Shown here in pieces: positions 1 through 9,643 of a stretch of 64,000 nt of DNA. The notes beneath the pieces are model-generated. The model ran no database searches. It was not told the origin of the DNA and saw nothing but the letters and a program-made list of their open reading frames with translations. Location: NCBI RefSeq assembly GCF_036452155.1, contig NZ_JAWJZY010000002.1. One strand, given 5' to 3'. The translations under genes were made by a program, and so were the position numbers. Each line of letters starts with the position of its first letter. Within the stretch, counting starts at the first letter, position 1. The stretch comes from Sorlinia euscelidii (GTDB lineage: Bacteria > Pseudomonadota > Alphaproteobacteria > Acetobacterales > Acetobacteraceae).

Positions 1-154
1 GGTCAACCTCATGCAGGCGGGCGGCAGACGGCACAACCTTTCGATGGCCGGTCGACAGATTATCGATGATTTCGATCTCATGCCCTGCATCCAGAAGGGC
101 GAGAACGATATGACTCCCGATATAGCCGGCTCCGCCAGTCACCAGGTAACGCAT
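1..154 (-). CDS. galE: UDP-glucose 4-epimerase, N-terminal part (cut by window edge)
   Basis: Reading leftward from the ATG at 154, the first 51 residues begin MRYLVTGGAGYIGSH, the glycine-rich NAD-binding loop of short-chain sugar-nucleotide epimerases. An acidic residue after the second strand (IIDNLSTGH) follows, and this NLSTGH signature is typical of GalE. The enzyme would interconvert UDP-glucose and UDP-galactose in the cytoplasm, feeding exopolysaccharide or lipopolysaccharide synthesis. The catalytic YxxxK lies beyond the edge. Other extended-SDR epimerases share the N-terminus, so the substrate is inferred. Confidence 0.8.
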   Translation of the reverse strand, partial: MRYLVTGGAGYIGSHIVLALLDAGHEIEIIDNLSTGHRKVVPSAARLHEVD

Positions 155-484
155 GAAACCCCCTTTTAAGAGGCAACGCCGCCCATTTTGACAATTGAGC
201 TGGATGGGGAGCTGCCGAACTGAAAAAGAGACCGCCTAAAGGCGCCGATATGCTTTGTCATGCCAAATATTGACCAATTGATCAATGATGGAACACGGGC
301 ACTTCATCCCTGATTAGCAGGTCGGGGAGCGCATGATTTGCGTCCTCAGGCGGGACCGTCATGCGTTTTAAAAGGGCTTCCGCTTCCTGCCTTCCCTCAA
401 GCCTTAACAAGGGCTACCATAATGGCTTCCGCGCGACGCTGCGGGGTCATGGGCGTGGGTAAGGTGCGGGCCGGGGGGGCTTTA
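155..484. other. Intergenic region between galE and amn
   Basis: This 330-base divergent spacer must hold the promoters of galE (leftward) and the amn operon (rightward). A 10-base palindrome, ATTGATCAAT, sits near 275-290 inside TTGACCAATTGATCAA. It recalls an FNR-type dyad, but the half-site spacing is not canonical. An open frame runs from 338 into amn, but its first 49 residues do not look like part of the enzyme. No RNA gene or clear terminator is visible. Confidence 0.4.
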
Positions 485-1927
485 ATGGACGAAACGCAGG
501 GTCTGGAGGCATTATCGCGCGTCGGCACGGCGTTTGAACGCGCCGCGACGGCGGAGAGCGCCTATGAACGCCTTGTCACGCTTTATGAGGGTGAGGTCGC
601 CCGCGTTGCGGCATCCATCAAGGGGGAGGGGAAAGGCTCGGGCTATTATCCCTATCTCGCTTTCTTCCAGCGCCATAATGCGGCGGATATTACGGCGCGC
701 GCTCGATATGATATTCTGCTTGAACCTGGTTTTTATGGCACAACCATCACCCGCCCGAAACTTTACGACGCGTATTTGCGGGATCAGCTTTCAGATCTGA
801 TGGCAACTTACAGGGCGCCCGTTTATGTCGGGCTCTCACGGCGCCCCATCCCGCTGCCTTATGTCGTTAAATCGGGCGAGGGGCTTTCGGTTGAAATGCT
901 GCAACGTCATGGCGCGGGGTTTGACCTGCCGGACCTGCATGCGACAGATGATGACATCGCCAATTGTGTCTATAAGCCGGAAAGTGAAGCCCCGCGTCCC
1001 CTCTCATTATTCTCGGCGGAACGGACGGATTATTCCCTCGCGAGGCTGCATCATTATACAGGGACATCGCCCGAGCATTTTCAGAAATTCATCCTCCTCA
1101 CCAATTATCAACGTTACGTCGATGGCTTCAGGGATTTTGCCGCGGCGCAGTTGGGGGAGGAATATACGCATTTCGTCGCGCCCGGGGATACGGTCTATGG
1201 CAAGGAGGGGCTGATCTCCGGTGAGGAGCCCGCGAGCCTGCCGCAAATGCCCGCCTATCATTTATGTCGGCCGGATGGTCATGGCATCACGCTCGTCAAT
1301 ATCGGGGTCGGGCCGTCAAACGCCAAAACGATTACGGATCACCTCGCCGTATTACGTCCGCATTGCTGGTTGATGGTGGGCCATTGTGCGGGGCTGCGTC
1401 GTTCCCAGAAGCTGGGTGATTATGTGCTGGCCCATGGCTATGTGCGCGATGATAATGTCCTGAACGACATGCTGCCAGCCTGGGTGCCGGTGCCCCCCAT
1501 TGCGGAAGTGCAGGTGGCGTTGCAACAGGCCACGCAGGAGGTGACTCAGCTTGGCCCGTCGGAAATCAAAACCCGTATGCGCACCGGCACCGTCCTGACA
1601 ACGGATGACCGTAACTGGGAATTGCGCCTGCGCGCCCTTTTCTCACAGATCAATATGAGCCGGGCCATTGCCGTGGATATGGAATCGGCGACAATCGCGG
1701 CGAATGGTTTTCGTTTCCGTGTCCCTTACGGGACGCTGCTTTGCGTCTCGGACCGCCCTTTGCATGGTGAGTTGAAACTCCCCGGCATGGCCAACACGTT
1801 TTACCGGACACGTATTTCCCAGCATTTGATGATCGGCATTGAAACAATGCGCGCTTTGCGGCGCAATGGGGTCGATCACCTCCACTCCCGCAAATTAAGA
1901 GGCTTTGACGAGCCGCCTTTCCGCTGA
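485..1927 (+). CDS. amn: AMP nucleosidase
   Basis: Hydrolyses AMP to adenine and ribose 5-phosphate, a purine salvage and adenylate-level control step in the cytoplasm. From the ATG at 485 (behind a G-rich ribosome site) the protein is 480 residues, close to the 484 of E. coli Amn. The frame stays open further upstream, but that part matches nothing in the family. The N-terminal regulatory domain is followed by a nucleoside-phosphorylase-like catalytic domain with VGHCAGL (about residue 300) and DMESATIAANG with a downstream SDRPLHGE (about 400-425), which form the purine and ribose site. The stop abuts the pepF start, so the two are probably cotranscribed with the UbiB-like gene. Confidence 0.93.
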   Translation: MDETQGLEALSRVGTAFERAATAESAYERLVTLYEGEVARVAASIKGEGKGSGYYPYLAFFQRHNAADITARARYDILLEPGFYGTTITRPKLYDAYLRDQLSDLMATYRAPVYVGLSRRPIPLPYVVKSGEGLSVEMLQRHGAGFDLPDLHATDDDIANCVYKPESEAPRPLSLFSAERTDYSLARLHHYTGTSPEHFQKFILLTNYQRYVDGFRDFAAAQLGEEYTHFVAPGDTVYGKEGLISGEEPASLPQMPAYHLCRPDGHGITLVNIGVGPSNAKTITDHLAVLRPHCWLMVGHCAGLRRSQKLGDYVLAHGYVRDDNVLNDMLPAWVPVPPIAEVQVALQQATQEVTQLGPSEIKTRMRTGTVLTTDDRNWELRLRALFSQINMSRAIAVDMESATIAANGFRFRVPYGTLLCVSDRPLHGELKLPGMANTFYRTRISQHLMIGIETMRALRRNGVDHLHSRKLRGFDEPPFR

Positions 1928-3766
1928 ATGATGAGAGAATCGGATCGTAATTTGACTGACATGATGACGCCCGCCGACAAACAACAAATGCTTCCCCGCT
2001 GGGACCTCTCTGACCTTTATGCAGGTCTTGATGACCCCGCCATCGCCCGGGATATCGAAAGCTGCGCGGCGGAGGCGCGTGCCTTCGCAACGCGGTATAA
2101 AGGGCAGGTGGCGCAGCTTTCCGGGGCGGCGCTGGCTGACGCCATTGAGGCCTATCAGACATGTGATGAGCGTATGGGCCGCCTCCACGCTTATGCGCAG
2201 CTTCGTTTCGCGACGGAGGCGACGAGCCCGGAAGTCAGCCGCTTCAGCCAGATGATTCAGGAGCGGTTAAACAAGATCGCCTCCGACATGATGTTCTTCA
2301 CGCTCGAAATCAACCGGATGGCGGATGACAGGTTGGAAGCCTGTCTTACGGACGTGTCTCTCAATCTTTGGGCGCCTTTCCTCCGCGCTGTGCGTCTGAC
2401 GCGGCCCTATCAGCTCGCTGACGATGTGGAGAAAGTCCTGCTTGAAAAAGACGTGACGGGGCGCGCCGCCTGGGTGCGGCTTTTTGATGAAACGCAGGCT
2501 GCAATGACCGTCTCACTGGATGGGGCCGTGAAGCCCCTCGGTGAAGCATTGAATCGCCTGAGCGACCCTGACCGCGCCCGTCGTGAGGACGCTGCGGATG
2601 CGGTGCACACCACCTTGACCCGGCATCAACATGTGCTGACGATGGTGACCAACGTCCTCAGCAAGGATAAGGCAATTGAGGATCAGCTTCGCGGTTATGA
2701 GCGTCCCGACAGCAGTCGTCATCTTGCGAATTTCATCGCGCCGGAGATTGTTGACACGCTCGTTGAGACGGTCACGCGGAATTATGAAAATCTCTCACAT
2801 CGTTATTACCGCCTGAAGGCCGGATGGTTGGGTTTGGACAGCCTGTCACATTGGGACCGGAATGCACCTTTGACGCAGGATGAAACAGCGCAGATTTCCT
2901 GGCCGGAAGCCCGGCAGATCGTCACGGAGGCCTATCAGGATTTTGACCCGGTGCTGGGCGACATGGCCCGCGATTTCCTCGACCGGAACTGGATTGACGC
3001 CGCGCCTTATCCCGGCAAAAGCGCTGGCGCCTTCGCCCATCCCGTCACCCCTGCCGTGCATCCCTATCTTCTGCTGAATTATCACGGCAAAGTCCGGGAT
3101 GTGATGACGCTTGCGCATGAACTGGGTCACGGCCTGCATCAGATCCTCGCAGGGCGGCAAGGTTATCTTCAATCCGCCACGCCGCTTACCCTTGCTGAAA
3201 CGGCATCTGTGTTCGGTGAGATGCTGGTCTTTCGCCGCCTTGTCGCCCACGAAAAAGACAAACTCAGGCGTCGCCATATGATCGCGGCTAAAATTGAGGA
3301 TATGCTCAACACTGTTGTGCGCCAGGTCGCCTTTTACAAGTTTGAAAGGGAGGTGCACGCGGCGCGTCAGAATGGTGAGCTTTCCGCGGCGCAACTCGGT
3401 GAAATCTGGTTGAAAACCCAGCGCGACAGTCTTGGCCCGGCCATTACATTGGATGAGCGTTACAGCCCTTACTGGAGCTATGTGCCGCACTTCATCCATG
3501 CGCCATTTTATGTTTACGCCTATGCTTTCGGGGATTGCCTCGTCAACGCGCTTTACCAGCTTTATCAGCAGGGACATCCGGATTTCACCCGCAAATATCG
3601 CGCCTTGTTAGAGGCAGGTGGGACTCAGTCCCACAAAGAGCTGCTGGCGCCTTTCGGCATTGACCTGACGGATCCGACATTCTGGCAAAAAGGTCTTGAT
3701 GTCATCTCCGGCCTGATTGATGCGTTGGAGGACGAGGCACTTGAGGAAAGACAACCCGCAGCATGA
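1928..3766 (+). CDS. pepF: M3-family oligoendopeptidase F
   Basis: A 612-residue cytoplasmic zinc metallopeptidase that would degrade short peptides. The HExxH motif is seen as AHELGHGLHQ (about residue 397), and the third zinc ligand is in the downstream ETASVFGEM segment (about 425), the arrangement of the M3 PepF/thimet oligopeptidase family. The length suits the PepF clade. The start ATG directly follows the amn stop; an in-frame ATG at 1961 (MMTPADK) could be used instead. The last four bases overlap the next gene (ATGA), indicating translational coupling. Confidence 0.92.
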   Translation: MMRESDRNLTDMMTPADKQQMLPRWDLSDLYAGLDDPAIARDIESCAAEARAFATRYKGQVAQLSGAALADAIEAYQTCDERMGRLHAYAQLRFATEATSPEVSRFSQMIQERLNKIASDMMFFTLEINRMADDRLEACLTDVSLNLWAPFLRAVRLTRPYQLADDVEKVLLEKDVTGRAAWVRLFDETQAAMTVSLDGAVKPLGEALNRLSDPDRARREDAADAVHTTLTRHQHVLTMVTNVLSKDKAIEDQLRGYERPDSSRHLANFIAPEIVDTLVETVTRNYENLSHRYYRLKAGWLGLDSLSHWDRNAPLTQDETAQISWPEARQIVTEAYQDFDPVLGDMARDFLDRNWIDAAPYPGKSAGAFAHPVTPAVHPYLLLNYHGKVRDVMTLAHELGHGLHQILAGRQGYLQSATPLTLAETASVFGEMLVFRRLVAHEKDKLRRRHMIAAKIEDMLNTVVRQVAFYKFEREVHAARQNGELSAAQLGEIWLKTQRDSLGPAITLDERYSPYWSYVPHFIHAPFYVYAYAFGDCLVNALYQLYQQGHPDFTRKYRALLEAGGTQSHKELLAPFGIDLTDPTFWQKGLDVISGLIDALEDEALEERQPAA

Positions 3767-5129
3767 CAAAGAAAGATCCTCTCGATGAGACCGGGTTATT
3801 TGGTGAATTCAAACGCCTCGCCCGCACGTCAGGCACGGTGGGGGGGATCGCGACAAGGCTGATCGGCAGCAAACTCGGCTTTTCACCCGATACATCCGCA
3901 CATGCGAATGAGCTGCGCCTGGCATTGGGGGGCTCAAGGGCCCTTTGATGAAGGGCGCGCAGATCCTCTCAACCATCCCCGGCGCGCTGCCTGATGCTTA
4001 TGCGGAGCAACTGGCTGAACTCCAGGCCAACGCGCCCCCGATGGGATGGAGTTTCGTGCGCCGCCGCATGATGTCGGAGCTGGGGCCGGAATGGGAGCGG
4101 CACTTCCGCCAGTTTACGCACGAGGCGTCGGCGGCGGCCAGTCTGGGTCAGGTGCATCGCGCGACAACGCATGACGGGCAGGATGTGGCCTGCAAATTGC
4201 AATATCCCAACATGCGCGCCACCGTTGAGTCGGATTTGCGGCAATTCAAATTGGCGGTCGGGGTCCTGCAACGCGTCCTGCCCGCCATCAAGCAGGATCA
4301 GGTCGTCAAGGAGTTGGAAGCACGGCTGCGGGAGGAGCTCGATTACGAGCGGGAAGCCTCCCATATGCGGCTTTACGGCGACATGTTGTCGGACCAGAAG
4401 CGTGTCACGGTTCCGAAAGTCGTGGAAGCGCTCTCAACCGGGCGGCTTCTGACGATGGAATGGGTGTCGGGCGAAGGGATCAAGGCGTTTCTCGAAGGAA
4501 ATCCGTCCCAGGCGGCACGGAACGACGTGGCGCGCGCCCTGTTTTACGCGTGGTATACGCCCGTTTACCGATATGGCATTATCCATGGTGACCCACATAT
4601 GGGTAATTTCACCGTCCGGCAGGATCACGGGCTGAACCTGCTCGATTTCGGCGCGATCCGGATTTTCCCGCCGCACTTTGTCAAAGCCATCATCGACCTT
4701 TTTTCAGCTTTACAGGCGGATGATGAGGATATGGCTCTCGCCGCCTATGAAAATTGGGGCTTCACCGGCCTTTCACGGGATACGGCCCGCGTTCTGAATG
4801 AGTGGGCGCGTTTTGTCTATGGTCCCCTGATGGATGATCGTGCGCGCCTGATTCAGGAGGATGATGACCCGAATTTCGGGCGGGATATTGCGGAACGGGT
4901 CTATGAGGGGCTTAAGCGCACGGGCGGCGTCCGGCCTTCACGGGAGTTCGTGCTGGTGGATCGTTCAGCCATCGGGCTCGGAAGCGTGTTTGTGCGGCTG
5001 AAAGCAAAACTCAACTGGCATCGATTGTTTCAGGAACTCATCGGCCATTTCGACGTCGATGCCCTCGCATCCCGCCAGAAAGAGGCCCTTGCCCGGGCGG
5101 AGGTGCCGCCGCCTCTCAGTGATCTCTGA
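3763..5129 (+). pseudogene. ABC1/UbiB-family protein kinase-like gene, split by an apparent 1-base deletion
   Basis: Two overlapping frames encode one AarF/UbiB-like atypical kinase. The first 61 residues end in LALGGSRAL; the second frame continues with MKGAQILSTIPGALP. If the G6 run at 3927-3932 had a seventh G, the join would read GGLKGPLMKGAQILS, restoring the family's conserved KxGQ-type signature. The total becomes 1368 bases, 455 residues. Further motifs are the substrate lysine in ACKLQYPN, the HGDPHMGNF catalytic loop and LLDFGAIR (DFG equivalent). Family members support ubiquinone biosynthesis or lipid trafficking. The break is most likely a sequencing artefact. Confidence 0.85.
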
Positions 5130-5191
5130 CGGGCGTAGCCGCGCGGTTTGAAGGTGCGACGCTGCCTTTATGCCGCAGCGCCGCCCTCAGC

Positions 5192-6688
5192 TTATCTCGC
5201 GGCCGGGGTCAGGGTGCGGCGAATGGCATCCTGCCAGCCGGTTAAAAGATTCCTCCTCAAATCCTGATCAATGCGTGGTTTGAAAACCGCGTCCTGCTTC
5301 CAGCTTTTGGCAAGGTCGTTGGTGGACTGCCAGACGCCTGTTGCCAACCCCGCCAGAAAAGCGGCCCCGAGCGCCGTTGTTTCGAGATCTGTCGGGCGCT
5401 CAACCGGCGTGTCCAGGATATTGGCCAGAAACTGGGCAAACCAGTCATTTGCCGCCATGCCGCCATCGATGCGAAGGGCCCGTGTTTCCGCCGTGCCATC
5501 ATCCCGCATGGCGTGCACCAGATCGTACGTTTGATACGCGACTGATTCGAGCGCGGCGCGTGCGATATGGGCCTGGGTTGAACCCAGCGTCAGCCCGCAA
5601 ATCAGCCCGCGTGCATCCGGGTCCCAATGCGGTGCGCCGAGCCCAACGAAGGCGGGAACCATATAAACACCGTGACTGTCAGGGACACGTGTTGCCATAT
5701 CATCCGTCTGGGAGGCATGGGTGATCAGATGCAGCCCGTCCCGCAGCCATTTGATCGCGGCACCCGCGACGAAGATGGACCCCTCCAACGCGTAGGTCGT
5801 TTCATTGCCGATCCGGTAACCAATGGTGGTAAGAAGGCGGTTGCGCGATGTGACGGGTTTGGACCCGGTATTCATCAGCAGAAAACACCCTGTGCCATAG
5901 GTGGATTTGGCCATGCCGGGTTTGAAACAGGCCTGTCCCACCAAAGCCGCATGCTGGTCACCCGCCATGCCGCCAATCACGATTTTCTCCCCGAAAAGCG
6001 AAGGGTCCGTATCACCCAGATGGCCGCTATTATCGACGATACGTGGCAGGATGGCTTCGGGCACATTGAAGAGCTTCAGCAGCGCGTCATCCCATTCCTG
6101 CGTATGGATATTGAATAAGGCCGTGCGCGACGCATTTGTGATATCGGTGGCATGCACCGCGCCACCTGTGAGACGCCATAATAAAAAGCAGTCGATGGTG
6201 CCAAAAGCAAGCTCACCTTTCTCCGCTTTCCGGCGTGCATCGGGCACGTTATCCAATATCCACGCGACCTTGCTGGCGGAGAAGTAGGGGTCCAAGAGCA
6301 GACCCGTCTTCTCACGCACGATCTTTTCATGCCCCTCATGTTTGAGCCGGGCGCAGGTCTGCGCGGTGCGGCGGTCCTGCCAGACAATGGCACGATGAAT
6401 AGCGCGACCTGATGAACGCTCCCAGATCACAATTGTCTCACGCTGCGTTGTGATGCCCAGCCCGGCAATTTTATCCGCGCCACCCGCTTTGCTGATGACC
6501 TCCCGCGCTGTGGCGAGGACATCTTTCCAGATCTCCTCCGGGTCATGTTCCACCCAGCCAGGTTCCGGGTAATATTGTTGGAACTCCCGTCGTGCGAGCG
6601 CAACCGCATGAGCGTCACGATCAAAGACAATGCTGCGTGTCGATGTTGTTCCCTGATCAATCGCGAGAATATGCGTTTTTTTGGACAT
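5192..6688 (-). CDS. glpK: Glycerol kinase
   Basis: Phosphorylates glycerol to sn-glycerol 3-phosphate with ATP, trapping it in the cytoplasm. The 498-residue protein is the usual FGGY-kinase length. It begins with the phosphate loop AIDQGTTSTRSIVFD, and has TTQRET and IVWQDRRT for glycerol binding, GTGCFLLMNTG in the second domain, and LRIDGGMAANDWFAQ near the C-terminus. It lies 60 bases after glpF on the same strand. With glpD further upstream it forms a glycerol uptake and oxidation block, probably under GlpR. Confidence 0.97.
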   Translation of the reverse strand: MSKKTHILAIDQGTTSTRSIVFDRDAHAVALARREFQQYYPEPGWVEHDPEEIWKDVLATAREVISKAGGADKIAGLGITTQRETIVIWERSSGRAIHRAIVWQDRRTAQTCARLKHEGHEKIVREKTGLLLDPYFSASKVAWILDNVPDARRKAEKGELAFGTIDCFLLWRLTGGAVHATDITNASRTALFNIHTQEWDDALLKLFNVPEAILPRIVDNSGHLGDTDPSLFGEKIVIGGMAGDQHAALVGQACFKPGMAKSTYGTGCFLLMNTGSKPVTSRNRLLTTIGYRIGNETTYALEGSIFVAGAAIKWLRDGLHLITHASQTDDMATRVPDSHGVYMVPAFVGLGAPHWDPDARGLICGLTLGSTQAHIARAALESVAYQTYDLVHAMRDDGTAETRALRIDGGMAANDWFAQFLANILDTPVERPTDLETTALGAAFLAGLATGVWQSTNDLAKSWKQDAVFKPRIDQDLRRNLLTGWQDAIRRTLTPAAR

Positions 6689-6748
6689 GATTATTTTCCT
6701 GAAATGCGACTTGAGAGCCTTTGGCGGCTTAAAGGACCTGGCTGCGCT

Positions 6749-7594
6749 TCAGCAGACGGGGAGGTCGGGATTATGTGGGCCGGTAACGGTGTTTGCTCCC
6801 TCCGGATAGAAGCGCGGCATAAAAGGGCGCACGAGATATTGGTAAATTCCCGCCCCGATAATGCCGCCCGTGATGGGGCCGATAATCGGCACCCACCAGT
6901 AATTTCCGGGTGCCGGGATGGCGGAGGGGCCCCAGCCGGCGCACCAGGCAAAAAGGCGCGGCCCGAAATCACGCGCCGGATTGATGGCCCACGCATCCAG
7001 ATAACCGGAAGAGGCCCCGATGGCCGCCACGATGAGACCGATAATAAGCGCGCCGGAATTCGCCTGCGGGGCCATGGTGTTGTAATGGCAGGTCACCGCA
7101 AAAATCCCGAGCAACAGAAGCGCGGTCAGGACGATCTGAACGACGAGGGAGTGTAGGGGCGTCACGGCAAGCCCCGGATGGGTGAAAAACACACTTGACG
7201 CCCCGCCATCAAGTTCGCGGCTGAAATGATGCACGGCGTTATAATGGTCGATGACCGGCGCAAAATTGAGATAAACCAGGGCCGCTCCGGCGAAGCCGCC
7301 CGCGACCTGCGCCACACAATAAAAGGGGACTTTTCGCCAGCTGAAACCTCGGAACAGCGCGAGAGAAATTGAGACGGCCGGGTTGGCATGGGTGCCACTG
7401 ACGGCGCCGGTCACATAGATGGCGATGGTCACGCCAAGCCCCCAGACGATGGCGACACCCCAATAGGCATTGGCGTAAGGGCTGGGGTCGTAAAGCACAT
7501 ACATGGCGGCGACACTGTCGCCGAACGCAATGATAATCAGGACAGCAATGAATTCCGAAATCAACTCACCAAAAAATCTTTTCAAGGGAGACAT
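6749..7594 (-). CDS. glpF: Glycerol uptake facilitator (aquaglyceroporin)
   Basis: A 281-residue MIP-family inner-membrane channel for glycerol diffusion. Both half-helix motifs are visible: GTHANPAVS (about residue 68) and WAINPARDFGPRLF (about 205). The aspartate after the second NPAR is the marker of glycerol-conducting members rather than water-only aquaporins. Several hydrophobic segments between them fit six transmembrane helices. It sits directly upstream of glpK and would supply it with substrate. Confidence 0.95.
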   Translation of the reverse strand: MSPLKRFFGELISEFIAVLIIIAFGDSVAAMYVLYDPSPYANAYWGVAIVWGLGVTIAIYVTGAVSGTHANPAVSISLALFRGFSWRKVPFYCVAQVAGGFAGAALVYLNFAPVIDHYNAVHHFSRELDGGASSVFFTHPGLAVTPLHSLVVQIVLTALLLLGIFAVTCHYNTMAPQANSGALIIGLIVAAIGASSGYLDAWAINPARDFGPRLFAWCAGWGPSAIPAPGNYWWVPIIGPITGGIIGAGIYQYLVRPFMPRFYPEGANTVTGPHNPDLPVC

Positions 7595-7895
7595 GTCAGA
7601 CGTCCAGATAGATCGTGTGGCGATAATGCCAGAAAAGGTGGGTGCACCTGGATTGGCCGCTGAAGGGCAGAGATGAATCCGTCAGCCGGGCTTATCCCGC
7701 GCCTTGAAGCTGCGACGACGCCGGAAAGGTGGCGCTGTGCGATGCGGGGAAATCACTTTTGTCGGCAGTTCGAACATGGTTTTTTTCACTTCTGCTCCCT
7801 GCCTTTTTCAGCTTCAGAGAAGGCGAGAGCGCGTTGTGCGCCACGCGGAGGAGCGCGCCGGATTGCGCCGTGAAGAAGAAGCCTCAGAGGGGATT
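7595..7895 (-). promoter_or_regulatory. glpF-glpK upstream region with a GlpR-like site
   Basis: A 301-base gap between the end of glpD and the start of glpF, with no convincing gene. It contains TTCGAACAT at 7769-7777, matching the core of the known GlpR operator half-site (CGAACAT). A run of seven T lies just downstream on the + strand. It is probably a separate, GlpR-controlled promoter for glpFK; that is inference. Confidence 0.4.
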
Positions 7896-9413
7896 TCAAG
7901 CATTGGCGGCCAATTTCCCGTCAATATAAGCGGCGAGCTGCGACACTTCGTCCTGCTTCAGGCGCAGCCCGAATTTGCCGCGCCGCCAGATAATGTCATC
8001 CACCGATCGCGCCCATTCTTCCGAGATCAGGTAATCAACCTCCGCCTGGAAGAGATCCGCACCGAAATGCTGTCCGAGAGCCTCCTTGCGCGACGTGACA
8101 AAATTCCGGGCGCGTGTCCCGTAATTACGCACCAGTCGCCAGGCCGTCTCGGGTGTCAGGTAGGGCGCTTTTTTAATAAGTGCGGCGACCTGCCTGTCAA
8201 ACTCCGCACGCGCGAAGTCACCGCCGGGCAGGACGGCGTGAGATGTCCAGGACTCAGCGCTCAGAACCGGCAAATGGGGGGCAAGCTTTTCAATCACATG
8301 TTCCGCCAGTTTGCGATAAGTCGTGATCTTGCCGCCAAAAATTGAGATGACGGGGGCTTTTTCCACGTCGAGATCCAGCTTGTAATCCCGGGTGACGGCA
8401 GAGGCACTCCCGGCATGATCATCAAAAAGGGCGCGCACCCCGGCATATTGCCAGACGACATCTTTTGGAGAGACGGATTTATTGAAGTAACGGTTGACGC
8501 TCTCACAAAGGTAAGTGACCTCGGCGTCATCTATGGCGACGTGATCAGCGGACTTGTCCCAGTTGACATCCGTGGTGCCGATCAAGGTGAAATCCCGCTC
8601 ATAAGGCACGGCGAAAACAATGCGTTTATCCGGATTTTGCAGGATATAGGCCTGCGGCGTGTCGAAAAGCTTCGGAACCACGATGTGGCTCCCCTTCACA
8701 AGCCGTGTTGAATTCCGGCTTGAGACGGATAATTCCCCATGCAGGAGGTCCGTCACCCATGGCCCGGCCGCATTGACGATGGCGCGTGCTGTGACTTTTG
8801 TTACCGCACCTGTTGCACTGTCCTCAATCCGGGCTTCCCAGTAATCGTCGAACCTTTCCGCGGCGAGGAGGCGCGAGCGTGTGCGGATCGTGGCGCCATG
8901 CTCACGCGCGCTCATCGCATTCAGCACGACAAGCCGGCTATCCTGCACCCATCCATCGGAATATTCGAAGCCTTTGACATATTGACGCTGAAGAATCCCG
9001 CCCGTGGGGTCCTTTCTGAAATTGATGCGTCGCGTTTTGGGGAGGGTCATCCCCATGCAGAGATGGTCGTAGATAAACAGCCCCGCACGCAGCAGCCAGG
9101 CGGGGCGCAACATGGTGGAATGTGGGAGGATGAAACGCATGGGCCAAATGATATGGGGCGCGATCCTGAGCAGATTTTCCCGCTCCATCAGCGCCTCTCG
9201 GACAAGGCGGAACTCGTAATATTCGAGGTAGCGCAGCCCCCCATGAATTAATTTCGTGCTTGCAGATGATGTGTGGCCAGCCAGATCGTCCTTCTCAACG
9301 AGAAGCACGCGCGCCCCGCGACCCGCCGCGTCCCGGGCGATGCCGGTGCCGTTAATTCCCCCGCCAATAATGAGAAGATCATAATTGAGAGGCATGTTGC
9401 TCGGTTCTTTCAT
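7896..9413 (-). CDS. glpD: Aerobic glycerol-3-phosphate dehydrogenase
   Basis: A membrane-associated FAD enzyme that oxidises glycerol 3-phosphate to dihydroxyacetone phosphate and passes electrons to ubiquinone. The 505-residue product has the FAD-binding LLIIGGGINGTGIARDAAGRG at the N-terminus, followed by SSASTKLIHGGLRYLEYYEF, both diagnostic of GlpD. The C-terminus carries the DAO-C-like domain. The start may be at 9413 or the ATG at 9395 (MPLNYDLL); neither has a strong ribosome site. It would complete the pathway begun by GlpF and GlpK. Confidence 0.96.
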   Translation of the reverse strand: MKEPSNMPLNYDLLIIGGGINGTGIARDAAGRGARVLLVEKDDLAGHTSSASTKLIHGGLRYLEYYEFRLVREALMERENLLRIAPHIIWPMRFILPHSTMLRPAWLLRAGLFIYDHLCMGMTLPKTRRINFRKDPTGGILQRQYVKGFEYSDGWVQDSRLVVLNAMSAREHGATIRTRSRLLAAERFDDYWEARIEDSATGAVTKVTARAIVNAAGPWVTDLLHGELSVSSRNSTRLVKGSHIVVPKLFDTPQAYILQNPDKRIVFAVPYERDFTLIGTTDVNWDKSADHVAIDDAEVTYLCESVNRYFNKSVSPKDVVWQYAGVRALFDDHAGSASAVTRDYKLDLDVEKAPVISIFGGKITTYRKLAEHVIEKLAPHLPVLSAESWTSHAVLPGGDFARAEFDRQVAALIKKAPYLTPETAWRLVRNYGTRARNFVTSRKEALGQHFGADLFQAEVDYLISEEWARSVDDIIWRRGKFGLRLKQDEVSQLAAYIDGKLAANA

Positions 9414-9635
9414 GCGCGCTTTTATCCCATGACACCGCTGGATTGCCGTCGAAACCGAATATCGAACGCGTAACTTCCGTTAAAGCGAACTTAAACGAAC
9501 ATTCTTAAAAAGGAAATAACAAATACGTGTATTTTAAAACATATTTTATGAGATTTTATGAAATTCCACGTGCCGTCAGGGCCGCGCTTTCTTTAGCCCT
9601 GCAACCCTTCCCGGCCACCGGTTAAGAGCGCATCC
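9414..9635. promoter_or_regulatory. glpD promoter region with repeated CGAAC half-sites
   Basis: This AT-rich spacer separates glpR from glpD. CGAAC occurs at 9463-9467, 9486-9490 and 9496-9500; the last is embedded in AACGAACATT, a full match to the known GlpR operator half-site. The 10-base spacing of the last two places them on one helix face. A long A/T tract follows (about 9505-9570). Assignment as GlpR operators for glpD is inferred from motif and location. Confidence 0.5.
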
Positions 9636-9643
9636 TCAGCTTT

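Noticed and set aside
338..484. In-frame 49-residue extension upstream of amn
   Set aside because: Composition and content do not match AMP nucleosidases, while the ATG at 485 gives the family length.
3763..3948. Separate 61-residue gene before the UbiB-like kinase
   Set aside because: It is the N-terminus of the same protein; one base added to the G6 run joins them in the conserved motif.
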